Notes: generated from the sequence alone by a model not told the origin. A stretch of DNA of 64,000 nt from Schistocerca nitens (GCF_023898315.1 NC_064616.1:531111102-531175101); one strand, 5' to 3'. Shown: positions 1 to 11,235, counted from the stretch's first letter. Made by a program: numbers and translations.

Positions 1-1395
1 ATGAATATTAATACCTACTCCGAATTTTTCTTTTGTATCCTTTACTGCTTGCTCAATATACAGATTGAATAACATCGGGGAGAGGCTACAACCCTGTCTC
101 ACTCCTTTCCCAACCACTGCTTCCCTTTCATGCCCCTCGACTCTTATAACTGCCATCTGGTTTCTGTACAAATTGTAAATAGCCTTTCGCTCCCTGTATT
201 TTACCCCTGCCACCTTCAGAATTTGAAAGAGAGTATTCCAGTTAACGTTGTCAAAAGCTTTTTCTAAGTCTACAAATGCTAGAAACGTAGGTTTGCCTTT
301 TCTTAATCTTTCATCTAAGATAAGCCGTAAGGTTAGTATTGCCTCACGTGTTCCAACATTTCTACGGAATCCAAACTGATCTTCCCCGAGGTCCGCTTCT
401 ACCAGTTTTTCCATTCGTCTGTAAAGAATTCGCATTAGTATTTTGCAGCTGTGACTTATTAAACTGATAGTTCGGTAATTTTCACATCTGTCAACACCTG
501 CTTTCTTTGGTATTGGAATTATTATATTCTTCTTGAAGTCTGTGGGTATTTCGCCTGTCTCATACATCTTGCTCACCAGATGGTAGAGTTTTGTCATGAC
601 TGGCTCTCCCAAGGCCATCAGTAGTTCTAATGGAATGTTGTCTACTCCCGGGGCCTTGTTTCGACTCAGGTCTTTCAGTGGTCTGTCAAACTCTTCACGC
701 AGTATCTTATCTCCCATTTCATCTTCATCTACATCCTCTTCCATTTCCATAATATTGTCCTCAAGTACATCGCCCTTGTATAGACCCTCTATATACTTCT
801 TCCACCTTTCTGCCTTCCCTTCTTTGCTTAGAACTGGGTTGCCATCTGAGCTCTTGATATTCATACAAGTGGTTCTCTTCTCTCCAAAGGTCTCTTTAAT
901 TTTCCTGTAGGCAGTATCTATCTTACCCCTAGTGAGACAAGCCTCTACATCCTTACATTTGTCCTCTAGCCATCCCTGCTTAGCCATTTTGCACTTTCTG
1001 TCGATCTCATTCTTGAGACGTTTGTATTCCCTTTTGCCTGCTTCATTTACTGCATTTTTATATTTTCTCCTTTCATCAATTAAATTCAATATTTCTTCTG
1101 TTACCCAAGGATTTCTATTAGCCCTCGTCTTTTTACCTACTTGATCCTCTGCTGCCTTCACTACTTCATCCCTCAGAGCTACCCATTCTTCTTCTACTGT
1201 ATTTCTTTCCCCCATTCCTGTCAATTGTTCCCTTATGCTCTCCCTGAAACTCTCTACAACCTCTGGTTCTTTCAGTTTATCCAGGTCCCATCTCCTTAAA
1301 TTCCCACCTTTTTGCAGTTTCTTCAGTTTCTTTTTATCCTGATAACGACGTCCTCTTGAGTAGTCCCCGCCCGGAGATCCGAATGGGGGACTATT
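1..1395 (-). CDS. LINE reverse transcriptase, partial open frame
   Basis: An uninterrupted frame of 465 codons runs from a stop at 1396-1398 off the left edge. It reads, in order, a lysine-rich linker (YKNAVNEAGKREYK), the fingers region (NKAPGVDNIPLELL, then NYRTISLIS), the palm motif AFVDLEKAFDNVNW with its first catalytic aspartate, and GVRQGCSLSPMLFNLYIEQA. The second aspartate pair is outside the window. The product would copy element RNA at a nicked target. The N-terminal endonuclease is missing, so the copy could not move on its own even though this frame is clean. The lack of stops suggests a fairly young copy. The first methionine in frame is near 1214. Confidence 0.85.
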
Positions 1396-1734
1396 TTACC
1401 TCCGGAATATTTTACCCAAGAGGACGCCATCATCATTTAATCATACAGTAAAGCTGCATGTCCTCGGGGAAAATTACGGCTGTAGTTTCCCCTTGCTTTC
1501 AGCCGTTCGCAGTACCAGCACAGCAAGGCAGTTTTGTTAAGATCAGTCAATCATCCAGACTGTTGCCCCTGCAACTACTGAAAAGGCTGCTGCCTCTCTT
1601 CAGGAACCACATATTTGTCTGGCCTCTCAACAGATACCCCTCCGTTGTGGTTGCACCTACGGTACGGCCATCTGTATCGCTGAGGCACGCAAGCCTCCCC
1701 ACCAACGGCAAGGTCCATGGTTCATGGGGGAAGA
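1..1734 (-). mobile_element. RTE-like LINE, truncated by window edge
   Basis: Non-LTR retrotransposon on the - strand. The reverse-transcriptase part (1-1320) is followed upstream by a GC-rich 5' leader (about 1340-1734) that matches, from memory, the start of a very common locust LINE. The endonuclease expected between them is absent, and the two parts meet near 1325-1340, which suggests an internal deletion. The 3' part (the F-ADD catalytic box onward) lies outside the window. The 3' end of the same family appears at 32949-33290. RTE-clade assignment is from overall sequence style and is moderately sure. Confidence 0.85.
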
Positions 1735-2280
1735 AATTATCCTATTTTCCTGAAACTGTAATCGTCTGTTTACCTGTACGTGTACATCACACCTACCGAT
1801 TTTCATACCATTCGGGTAATTCCTTTGTGCCGGAACAAAGGTGGCGGCTAGAAACTAATAAGTGCAAAGAGTGTAGAGCAAAACAAAACACTGTTCCAGA
1901 ACAAGTCTCAAAATGTTGTGGAGATATTTGGCTGCGCAGATGAATAGAAATGTAAGTGTAAATATCTCCACTGGCCACAAATTCTTTTCTGTCAAGTTTA
2001 CGTAACTTAAAACCTTGTACACCTTTGAGTAAACAGGATGACGTGTAAGAAACGTGAAGTTTTATAACTATTTCGCCAACAGTAGCGAAGTTTATACATA
2101 AAACAACAATTTATTTGTTATTACTACGTTACATTACTACTGGGAGTGTGAGATTCAGAGACAGAGGGTGAAAATGGTTACAGGTGACAGAAGGAGGCAA
2201 AACTGGCCGCCATGTGCTGTTGCCATTTTTCGGGGTGCACTCAGCCTCGTGATGCCAATTGAGGAGCTACTCGACTGAAT
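1735..2280. other. Flank of LINE with a dispersed-repeat scrap
   Basis: 1735-1842 resembles, from memory, another widespread locust repeat next to the LINE 5' end. From 1843 to 2280 I see no gene or clear element. Confidence 0.3.
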
Positions 2281-2425
2281 AGTAGCGGCTTCGGTCAAGA
2301 ATACCATCTTACGACCGGGAGAGCGGTGTGCTGACCCCACGCCCCTCCTATCCGCACCCTCCCACGAGGATGACACGGCGGTCGGATGGTCCCGGTAGGC
2401 CACTCGTGGCCTGAAGACGGAGTGT
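2281..2425. repeat. Dispersed repeat, copy 1 (pair at 20391-20549)
   Basis: This stretch and 20391-20549 share an ordered series of blocks: GGGAGAG, GTG.TGTGCTGACC, CGCCCCTCC/TGCCCCTCC, GATGACA.GGC, and GGCCTG near the end. They are diverged copies of one repeat, probably the 3' end of an unidentified retroelement. Confidence 0.6.
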
Positions 2426-2529
2426 TTTTAGAGCTTTGGGTTGTTAAGATTAGATTTATTACATTTATATCGAAGTAAAGGTTAAAGTAACACACTGATT
2501 ACGATTTAAAATAATATATGCAGATAGAT

Positions 2530-2734
2530 GTGGTTCAAATGGTTCAAATGGCTCTGAGCACTATGGGACTTAACATCGGAGGTGATCAGTCCCCTAGAAC
2601 TTAGAATTACTTAAACCTAACTAACCTAAGGACATCACACACATCCATGACCGAGGCCAGGATTCGAACCTGCGACCACAGCGGTCGCGCGGTTCCAGAC
2701 TGAAGCGCCTATTGCTCGGCCACTCCGGCCGGCC
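2530..2734 (-). mobile_element. tRNA-derived SINE (copy 1)
   Basis: On the - strand it starts with a class-II tRNA-like head (GCCGGCCGGAGTGGCCGAGC) whose B box reads GGTTCGAATCCTG with one inserted base. The tail ends GAGCCATTTGAACC. A direct duplication GCAGATAGAT flanks it at 2520-2529 and 2735-2744. The 3' hairpin stem GGGACT/AGTCCC is at 2565-2570 and 2588-2593 on the + strand. Confidence 0.95.
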
Positions 2735-3466
2735 GCAGATAGATATAGTCTTAATAATATTGCCATGAGCTCTGACATGTGGAGTGTGGTGTAGCGGTCA
2801 GTAATGCTGAGGGTCGCCAGTTCAAACCTGACAACCAGAAATTATTTGTTGTGTAGTAATAATCTTTCTGGAAGGCTCTTGAAAAATCTTGTGTTCGTAA
2901 TGTGTGTGTTTTCTGCACTATTCTGTTTCTGTGTAAATACTGGCTTCCTGGAATTTTCAGTATCTTTACAAATAATAACACTCTGCGTCTAGGAAGTCGG
3001 TTCTGTCCTGACTGTGCGATGGTGGGTGTAATAAACGTGCTTGCAGTCCTAAGTGTTGCGCACATCGGGCATCCTACAGTGTTTGCTCTAGACGATGCTC
3101 AGGATCCTAAGAAATGGCTGAAAGGATTCGACCGAGTCGCCAAATACAACTGTTTGCATCACATGGTGTATTTGGCGAATGTGTACTTTTACTTGGACGG
3201 CACAGCTCAGCAGTGGTTCGAAAACAGCGAAGAGAAGCTCAGTAGTTGGGACAAATTCCTGGACGAACTTAAGAATACGTTTGGCAACTATCAACAGCTT
3301 AGCGAAAGGTCAATTGAAGAACTGGGCCGAACGTCACAGGGAAACGACAGAGTCGTATATACAGAATGTTTTGATCCTATGCCACCTAGCGAATCCTAAC
3401 ATGACAGAAGCCGACATAATCTCACATTTGAAGAAAGGCGTCTCAGAAGACGTCTACCATGCTCTT

Positions 3467-3672
3467 ATGGTTCAAATGGCTCAAATTGCTCTGAGCACTA
3501 TGCGACTTAACTTCTGAGGTCATCAGTCGCCTAGAACTTAGAACTAATTAAACCTAACTAACCTAATGACATCACACACATCCATGCCCTAGGCAGGATT
3601 CGAACCTGCGACCGGAGCGGTCGCTCGGCTCCATACTGTAGCGCCTAGAACCGCACGGCCACTCCGACCGGC
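3467..3672 (-). mobile_element. tRNA-derived SINE (copy 2), nested in LTR fossil
   Basis: Same family as copy 1, in - orientation, inside the gag-like region. The direct duplication TGCTCTT flanks it at 3460-3466 and 3673-3679. Its 3' hairpin has the variant stem GCGACT/AGTCGC (3502-3507 and 3525-3530) instead of GGGACT/AGTCCC. Confidence 0.95.
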
Positions 3673-3733
3673 TGCTCTTTTGGTACAGGATGTCATCAAG
3701 TGGTGCCAGCTAATCGAGGAAATGCGAAAAAAG

Positions 3734-3756
3734 TAGAGAGAGAGAGAGAGAGAGAG
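3734..3756. repeat. (GA)n microsatellite
   Basis: A short run of GA dinucleotides just downstream of SINE copy 2. Confidence 0.9.
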
Positions 3757-4854
3757 CGGGCAAGCAAGCGAGAGAGACAAAAGTGATATGACAAATTGCC
3801 AAATGTAGTCCCTAGGGCAGCTGTGGGAGACCACCATGAGCTCACCTTTCTCACACGCCACATAGTAAGAGAAGAGATACAGCAGCGTATGGCAACCATA
3901 AATGCCTGACCGAGTACACAGGAGCGCGAATGTCGACCCCATATGTCAGGAGGTAACACAGAATGTCGAAGAAGAGCTGTATCAATGACACTGCCACCAT
4001 TAGTCGAACACATCATAAAGAAAGCACCTGGCCAACTCGGACTCACGCCACTGCCATCAAATGACAACCCGGCATCCGACCTCAGACATTTGGAGGAGGA
4101 GGGCGACACACTGACTGTTTACATTGTGAACATCCTAGATCTGTTATACGCTGCTGCTCTGCAACAAGACAGGTGTTTCCTGCCTATCACCGCACACGAC
4201 ATCAACAGACACAACAGTTCTATCCGCAGCAGTCAACTGCGGACGATTACCGTCGACCTGTGTGCCGAAGCTCATCACTATACCGCAGACAAAGTCGCCC
4301 ACCAATACGCCATAGACATTTCCTGTATCTGTACAGAAGTACCAATCACTCGCCTTGACGTAGAGTTTAGGAAAACTAAGCGAGGTATTTATCTATGACG
4401 ATAAGGCCACCACAGATGCGAATACTCCACAGACGACATTGGCCAAGGTAACAGGAAATCTCATCAATACATAGAAGTCATCACTATCGGCCTACCTATC
4501 CAGACGCTCATCCACTCAGGGTCTTCCTTTTCTATAATGTCGTATGCTTATCTTCCTCAACCAAAGAAGACTGTTCTGTGATACGAAAGCGATTGTGTTG
4601 AAAGCCACAAAAGGGAAATATGTCCAGCTGCATGGAATATATGTTGCACAGAACACAGCCCTCTGAATTTGTCGTTTTACAGAAGGTAGTCATAATGTTA
4701 TTCTCGGATGGAACTTCCTGCAGGCATCACAAGCAGTCATAGATTGTGGAAGATCAAGAGCTCTAGACCGGCGAATTATTCCAGCAAAGACGCATCACAA
4801 AGATTTTTCTGGGCAGTTGTTTGCTATTGCGACGTTGTTATCCCACTAACATCA

Positions 4855-5061
4855 CTGCGCGGGGTAGCCGCGCGTTCTTAGGCGCCTTGTCACGGTCCCG
4901 CGGCTCCCCCCGTCGGAGGTCCGAGTCCTCCCTCGGGCATGGGTGTGTGTCTTGTCCTTAGTGTAAGTTAGTTTGAGTTAGATTAACTAGCGCGTAAGCT
5001 TAGGGACCGATTATCTCAGCAGTTTGGTCCCGTAAGACCTTACGACAGATTTCCAAATTTT
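4855..5061 (+). mobile_element. tRNA-derived SINE, second family (copy 3)
   Basis: The tRNA-like head starts GCGCGGGGTAGCCGCGCG and has a B box GTCCGAGTCCTCC. The tail differs from the other family in sequence but keeps the same layout (GTCCTTAG, then GTTAG.TT, then the hairpin GGGACC/GGTCCC at 5003-5031). The flanking duplication CCACTAACATCA (4843-4854) / CCACTATCATCA (5062-5073) is 12 bp with one mismatch. It is inserted into the LTR fossil. Confidence 0.93.
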
Positions 5062-6234
5062 CCACTATCATCAACGAGACCAGTTCCAGTCGTGAGTCGA
5101 GATGACCAGTTAAGCTGTCAATTGCAAAAGACTACTCAGGCTTATAAAAGAAATATACATGCCGGTGATGATCATAATTATTGTAGGTGATCAAGGAGAA
5201 CTGTGGATAACTAGTTGTCACAAGCAATCACGACTCATCCCTAAGGGTAAAGATCTAGGACTGCTGAAAATCATAGAAGCCTTGAGGAAGGAGGAATCGA
5301 CCAATGGAGAATTCAAATTAAATAACAGAGTATTGTATAAGAAGAACTATGATCCAGTGTGGTGGAAATAGCTGCTCATTATCCCAGCTCACCTATGACC
5401 AGCTATCCTGAAATATTTACACAATCCTCCAACATCTTGTCACCTGGGATTCGTGAAGATTCTAGACAGAATCAGATGCAAGTACCACTGACAGGATTCT
5501 ACCGAGAAGTTAGACATTATGTGAGCCACTGTAAGGAAGTCCAACAATGGAAACAAATGCCGTAATTACCTCCGGGGCAATCCCACTTGCAGCAGTGCCA
5601 TTCCACCCAACAGGAATCGACCTCTAGGAGAAGTTCCTGAAGTCTACAAATAAGAATCGATGGATAATATTATGCAGTGACTACCTGATTCGCTATGCTG
5701 TCACAAAAGCTACACCGACTGCTGAAGTCCCCTACATTGCAAGTTCCTTGTGAAAGACACCATTCTGAAACACAGAGTACCCTGTGTGATCATCTCTGAC
5801 CGTGGATAAGTTTTGCAGTAGACACTAGTATCAGGGGTAATTTCATGTCACAGCACCACACATAGAATGACAACTAACTACCATCCACAGACAAATGGCC
5901 TCATAGAACGCTTTAATAAGAAGTTGGCAGATATGCTCTTGATGTACACTGATGTCAAAGAGAGAGACTAGGTTACAGTTCTGCCCGTCATGATATTTGC
6001 ATACAACACTGCGAAGCAAGACACTACAGGCTTCACACCATTCTTTCTACTCAACGGTCGCTAAGCCGCAACGACAATGGATACGCTGTGCTTGTTTCAA
6101 CTGGACGATACTTAGGATTACTACACGAAACACCTCATCACCAAGACCACAGAAGCAACGCAGCTGGCTCGTGTAAGCACTCTCTGCACCCATGAAAGTT
6201 ACTGATAGCACTATAATAACAAGCACCGACCAGT

Positions 6235-6357
6235 GATGGCAGTGATAAACATGCTTTCAGTTCTGTTCTGTCTGTACATTGATGGCAGTGATAAACATTC
6301 TTTCAGTTCTGTTCTATCTCTACATTGATGGCAGTAATAAACATACTTTCAGTTGTT
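6235..6357 (+). repeat. 46-bp tandem repeat, about 2.7 units
   Basis: Units start at 6235, 6281 and 6327 with GATGGCAGT.ATAAACAT. They lie in the 3' LTR remnant of the Gypsy-type fossil. A single related unit (GATGGTGGGTGTAATAAAC) lies near 3020 in the 5' LTR. Confidence 0.9.
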
Positions 6358-6585
6358 AAGTGTTGCACTTTACTGACGACACCCCCTTGGATTTAGACTT
6401 GATTGTGGTTTCGACATGACAGTATAAACAGATGTATATACTCTCAAGCTGACAGGGGTACAAACTGTTTGTATGTTGGTAGTTCTTTTGGGGTTTGTAG
6501 TCAATCCAATCAGTTGTTCATATAGAAAATATGATGTAAACATGTAAATGATTAACTAATTATTGGTAAGTATGAATGGGCAATT

Positions 6586-6590
<5 letters not shown>

Positions 6591-6638
<48 letters not shown>

Positions 6639-6649
6639 ATGTGTGTGTG
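6591..6649. repeat. (GT)n microsatellite
   Basis: About 59 bp of GT repeats with one CA interruption near the right end. Confidence 0.98.
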
Positions 6650-6659
6650 ATGCAAATTT

Positions 6660-7390
6660 AATAATGCAGGCTGCTGTTAAGGAAAGAGATGACACTGTTG
6701 CAGATGTCGTTTTTGTGAGTTGGGCTAGACTCAGGTTGCTTTTTTGTGTTTGTATATCTGGAGTTTTTCAAGGATGTCTAGGTTTTTGTCTTTAGGTTGC
6801 ATGTCTAGAATACTGATGGATGTGTTATTAACTTGGTGTTGCATCTCATGTAGCTGGGTAGCTACTCTCGATGTTGGGACTGTTCAGTCCATAATACTGC
6901 CATACAGTCCTTGAATCTAATCTTAAATGATATGGCAGCCTGATCTATGTCAAAACAATCACAGTCCAAACATTCAACTTTGTATTCACCCATGTAGTAT
7001 AGAGGGTTCCTTGTGTTGCTGCCCAGTCTTCCTTTAGTTGGTGAAAGATGGGTCTATGCCCTTTCACTTGATATGAAATATTGTCCACGAATAGGATTGT
7101 GTGGAAAATCTTATTCTTTTTGTGTTTTTGTGCTGTGATTGTTTCATCATTATTGAGTATTTCACTATGTCTAGTGTGGACCTGCTATAACCATTTACAC
7201 TGGCTGTTTGTGTTATTATTTCCAATTCTTACTTCCATTTGACTTCAGAAAGTGATAATCGTATTTCTCTGTGATCAAATACCAGATGCTGCCATTTTGT
7301 GGGCTGGAGGGAGACAAGATGTGTTGTGAATGGTAGTCTATGTAGTAGTAGGTGTCTGATAAATTTATAGTTGGTGACTATTATTCTTTA
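6660..7390 (-). mobile_element. Penelope-like element remnant
   Basis: Reading the - strand, short pieces in several frames recall the C-terminal half of Penelope-like reverse transcriptases. A piece TTIHNTSCLPPAHKMAAS lies near 7300, and a GIY-YIG-like nuclease piece GEYKVECLDCDCFDIDQ lies near 6940. A C-terminal piece ILDMQPKDKNLDILEKLQIY lies near 6800. The tyrosine/glycine core of GIY-YIG is eroded (FDID where YIG is expected). Frames change several times, so this is an old dead copy. The family call rests on motif order and has not been searched. Confidence 0.6.
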
Positions 7391-8130
7391 TTCTGATGAT
7401 CAGGCAAAATAATTCCACGCTGTCTTCTACCTGGTGCTCAACTCTGCACCCCATATTTTTTTGTGGACAACATTATCGAGTAGTAGACAAATACCCAATA
7501 GCTTTCGAGTACAGAATCAGATATGTGCTACTGGAGTTAAACAAATCAAAATGGAACCCTGTATTAAAGTTATGTAACAGTGTGAAGTTAAAAAAAAATG
7601 TATAAAATAATTTTTAAGGAGAGAAATGGTCGAAACAATTCGTTGAGAAAAATTCTAAAGTTTGGTACATCTGGTAAAGAGTCCATTTACAAGTTTCTTA
7701 TGCAAGCTTCTCTTGAGCGCTGCTAAAATATTTTAGATCCATCCTAAATCCCTTTAAAAAACAAAATAGATGAAGTTCAGACATGTACTTCTATATTTTG
7801 TAGTCGTGGGTTCAGTCACTATGAGAGCATTGTCAAGATACTCAAGATGGTGGCATCTTAGGAAAAAAGACAGCTTTATTACCGAAAATCGCTGTTGGAT
7901 AAGATTAGATAGAGAACAAATGATTTAGAATGCATAAATTTCTACTGTCCCCATCCTACATTTCACGGAATGACAAAATGAACAAGAGAATATATATATG
8001 TGCGCAAATGGAGGCATAGAGACAGTAACTTTTTCCAAGATCATTTCACAAACGCTGGAAGAAGATAGGTAACAAATAATGCTATCAAGCCCTCTAGTCC
8101 TAAACGCTACAGTGGCTTGATATGTATACA
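7391..8130. other. No recognised feature
   Basis: AT-rich sequence with only short chance frames. I see no element ends or gene signals. Confidence 0.5.
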
Positions 8131-9454
8131 TGAGGTGTGGTTAACGAGAGTGCCGTTTTGATATTCCGCCGCTGCAGCATCTCCGTTGGCATTTGGCGCA
8201 TGCATGCTGTGTACCACACTCAGTTGGCAAGCCACAGACTCCATTGCGGAATCATTCGTCGTGTTTACGTTTGTTTGTATCTGAAGTGCCTCCTCTGACT
8301 GAGAATCCCTCCATCTGTGAGATGCATGTTGTGATTCGTTTTCTTAGTGCTAAAGGCGTGACAGTGGCTGAAATTCAGCGTCAGGTCAGTGAAGTATATG
8401 GAGAAAACATTATGGGAGATAGGATGGTATGGGAATGGGAGAGAGCATTTGAAGATGGCCATAGGAACGTGCATGATGTGGAACGAAGTAGGCGACATAC
8501 AAACATTACTGACGATTTGGTACAGAAAGTTGATGAATAAAACAGAGAGAACAGATGCTTTACGATTTCGACGTTATGTGATGAGTTTCCTAAGTTTCAA
8601 GAAGTGTACTTTATGAAATTGTTACAGAACGTTTAAATTATAGAAAGTTATGCTCGCAATGGGAGCTGAAAATACTGACTAAGCTGCACAAAATCAAACA
8701 TTCAGCAAGTTCTTTAACTCTCCTAAAGTGGTACAGTGAGGGAGGTAATGAGTTTATAAGCGAAATTGCCACAGGTGACGAAACATGGATGGCTTACGTT
8801 ACACCTGAATCAAAGCAGCAATCAACAGAATGGCTGCACTCAACATCATCCAGGAAAGTGAATATCAGGCAAACAATTTCGGCCTGGGTGAACTAGGTGT
8901 ACTGTTTTTATGGGATAGGAAGGGAGTGTTGCTTGTGGATTTTCTTGCCTCATGGTGACGCCATAAATTTAACGAATTATTGTGAGACCTTAAAAAACTG
9001 TGATGTGCTACCCAAATCAAAAGGTGTGGCATACTGCGTAAGGGGATCATTGTGCTTCATGACAGTGCCCAATCACATACGGCCAATCGAATTCAAGAGC
9101 TGATTGGATCATTTGCATGGGAACAACTTGATCACACTCTGTACCGTATCAGTCTAGTGGCCAGTGACTATCACATGTTCCTGCATTTCAAGATTATCTG
9201 GATGATCATTGCCACGATGATGATGAAGATATCGAAACAGCCATGTTGCAATGGTCATGTCATAAGATGACAGATGTCTACAAGAATGATATTAAAAAGC
9301 TGGCTGTATGATATGATAAGTGTCTTAATATTGGTGAGGATTACATAGAGAAGTAGTTTAACGAACATGTTTTTGATGTAAAAATAAAAATGCTAAGAAA
9401 AGTCTACTTGTTTTACTTTTGTTTCAAAATGGTACTTACTTTAAAAAACACTCC

Positions 9455-9455
<1 letters not shown>
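8131..9455 (+). mobile_element. Mariner (DD34D type) remnant
   Basis: A mariner-type element with weak terminal inverted repeats (GAGGTGT at 8132, ACACTCCT at the right end). The transposase begins EMHVVIRFLSAKGVTVAEIQ (helix-turn-helix, from about 8320) and breaks at a stop at 8538-8540, then frameshifts. Later pieces carry the first catalytic aspartate (TGDETWMAY, near 8780), the second (LHDSAQSHTANRI, near 9055) and the third (SDYHMFLHFK, near 9165). It is inactive through at least one early stop and several frameshifts. Confidence 0.85.

Positions 9456-9509
<54 letters not shown>
9456..9509. repeat. (GT)n microsatellite between two mariner relatives
   Basis: 54 bp of GT repeats directly abut the right end of the 8131-9455 mariner and stop 9 bp before the next element. 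Confidence 0.97.
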
Positions 9510-9511
<2 letters not shown>

Positions 9512-9518
9512 AGGGCAG

Positions 9519-10186
9519 GGCATGCTGAATAGTAATACCTCAGAAATTTTTATGTGAAAACACAAAGCTTTTTAAATAATATAAACGTTATTAACATTCT
9601 ACATCCTTACTCTTCACATCTACATATTTGTTTATTAACATAGTCAACTTGGTGATGAGCACATTTCTTCCAACAAGAGACTGATTTGTTGATACCATCA
9701 CTGTAGAATTTTTGACTTAGTTGATGGAACCACAATCTCACCTCTACTTGTACTGCTTCATCACTATCAAAGTGAAGTCCTCAGAGGTGTTCTATAGGTT
9801 TTGAAAACAGACGAAAATCGGGTGAGGCCAAGTTGGGGCTGTATGGAGGATAATCAATGACAATGAACCCAAGGTGTCAAATTGTTACAGATGTTGCAGC
9901 TCTCATGTTTGGTCTGACATTGTCATACTGAAGGAGAGAGCGCTCTATGTGTGGAGGAACTCTACAAATGTGTGCTTTCAGTTTTCTGAGTGTCTCTCAC
10001 ACACCAACATAGTTTCATTACACACCACCACATTGCACACTACGGTTAACAGCCCTCTAGCATAAGAGGGTTTCAACTTGTGCCAGCGAAGTCAGAAAAT
10101 CGACTGAGTAATATGCATGACTGTAATACCTCAACTGACATTGAAAACAGAATAAAAAATTTGGAGGCATTAATTTTCAGCACGCC
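9519..10186 (-). mobile_element. Internally deleted mariner-family element
   Basis: Terminal inverted repeats are visible: GGCATGCTGAATAGTAATAC at the left end and, reverse-complemented, GGCGTGCTGAAAATTAATGC at the right end, with similarity for about 40 bp. On the - strand the left 400 bp reads as the C-terminal third of a transposase (YDNVRPNMRAA, IDYPPYSPNLASPDF, LWFHQLSQKFYSDGINK). The middle of the gene is missing, so this 668-bp copy is non-autonomous. No clean TA duplication remains next to the GT repeat. Confidence 0.75.
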
Positions 10187-10530
10187 ATATATGTATGAAA
10201 CCAACTGTATTAGAGACATGTTGTGTTGGATGTAGTGCCCTCGCATGATGCCACAATGTATGGAATAGTTAAATATGTCATGTGACTGAGTTGTCATGAG
10301 GTCTGATCTCCACTATCATTATTATGACATGAGCCATTTCCGATCAGATGGGCTGAATAAATGAGTACCATTTGGAAGTGTAACTGCAGTACAGCAGTGA
10401 TGCCTATGCATTTTACATTAAAACCCAAAACAGAAAAAAATAATGTGAGAATTTTTAAACATACCTCAGCGAAATAAATGAGGATATGTTCTTTTAAGTC
10501 ATCTAAAGGGTGAACTTTTCTTAATGAAAG
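10187..10530. other. No recognised feature
   Basis: I see no gene, repeat end or RNA signal here. Confidence 0.4.
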
Positions 10531-10700
10531 CATTAAGACCGATTCACATGTGATGGAACGAAATGGTACATCACATCAAAACATTCCACAATCAGTTCCA
10601 AACAATGGTATTCACACAGGCTGTTAGTATCATGTCACATCACATCACATCACATCACATCACTTCATGTCACCATTAAGATTTATCGTGAAAAAGTTTC
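10531..10700 (+). repeat. Element end with TTCACAY and ATCACATC repeats
   Basis: Begins TTAAGACCGATTCACATGTG, contains a second TATTCACACAGG unit at about 10610, and ends in a (CATCA)n run (about 10636-10664). The same order of blocks occurs at 12012-12130, so these are two copies of one DNA-transposon-like end. A 3-bp TTA/CTA next to the start would fit a PIF/Harbinger-type duplication, but I see no transposase. Confidence 0.5.
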
Positions 10701-10806
10701 GACATTGATTTTGATGGGTGGAACTGTGTTGTCGTCTGCTAATTCAGAAGTTAACCTTTCGCCGCACTCGGTTAATGATAGTGGATTTCGTATTTTATGT
10801 ATCGCT

Positions 10807-10952
10807 AATCTTTATTTTATTATTTTGCTTTGTTTTTGTGACAAACTGCAAATGTTCTATGATAGATTGGAGCTATTCTTCCAGTGCTTGTTCTTCCATA
10901 ACGGAGGCCAGATATCTGAAAGCAAAAAATGATTTAGGTTTTACAATAACAG
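10807..10952 (-). repeat. Left arm of a 145-bp inverted repeat
   Basis: Reverse complement of 11866-12010. Shared blocks are TGTAAAACC, TTTCAGATATCTGGCCTC, TTATGGAAGAACA and AAAATAATAAAATAAAGA. About 910 bp separate the arms. Confidence 0.75.
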
Positions 10953-11159
10953 AATGGAGTTGTGTTAGTAAGATCATAAATTGATGAACCAATCTGCAAT
11001 TAATGACTTTTTACTAAGTGAAAAAGTCAGCTCCACTGAAGGAAATTAATACAGTTCTTTATGATGTTATCTGCTACCTATGGAAAAAATAGTGGGTAAG
11101 GCTAACTGGCTGTATGTCTGTAGGTCATCTTATACTAAATGTCAGTGGGATAGGACATC

Positions 11160-11235
11160 ACATCATGTCACATGATGTCAACACCAGGGTGTATTCACAT
11201 GTGGTGTCACATCATGTCCCATCAATTTGCTTAGC
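11160..11235. repeat. Palindrome-rich ATGTCACATGATG cluster
   Basis: Repeats of CACATCATGTC and CACATGTG in both orientations, related to the ends at 10531 and 12012. Confidence 0.5.

Larger units (their letters stand above)
2770..6420 (+). mobile_element. Gypsy-type (Ty3) LTR retrotransposon fossil
   Basis: Old, heavily broken LTR element. Recognisable parts, in order: a 5' LTR-like stretch ending near 3062, a gag-like region (WLKGFDRVAKYN, FYLDGTAQQWFEN), scraps of the protease/reverse-transcriptase part, and an integrase zinc-binding region followed by the integrase core (about 5400-6200). The last part of a 3' LTR (6235-6420) resembles the end of the 5' LTR. Two SINEs (3467-3672 and 4855-5061) are nested in it. 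It carries many breaks and is clearly dead. Its ends are approximate. Confidence 0.75.

Noticed and set aside
596-1144. Serine/leucine-rich frames on the + strand
   Set aside because: Antisense shadows of the LINE reverse-transcriptase frame.
6589-6795. Frame coding for alternating C and V
   Set aside because: Translation of the GT microsatellite. The same applies to frames over 22656-22703 and 44772-44821.
10636-10664. CRISPR-like short repeats (CATCA)n
   Set aside because: Simple tandem repeat without spacers, in an insect genome.
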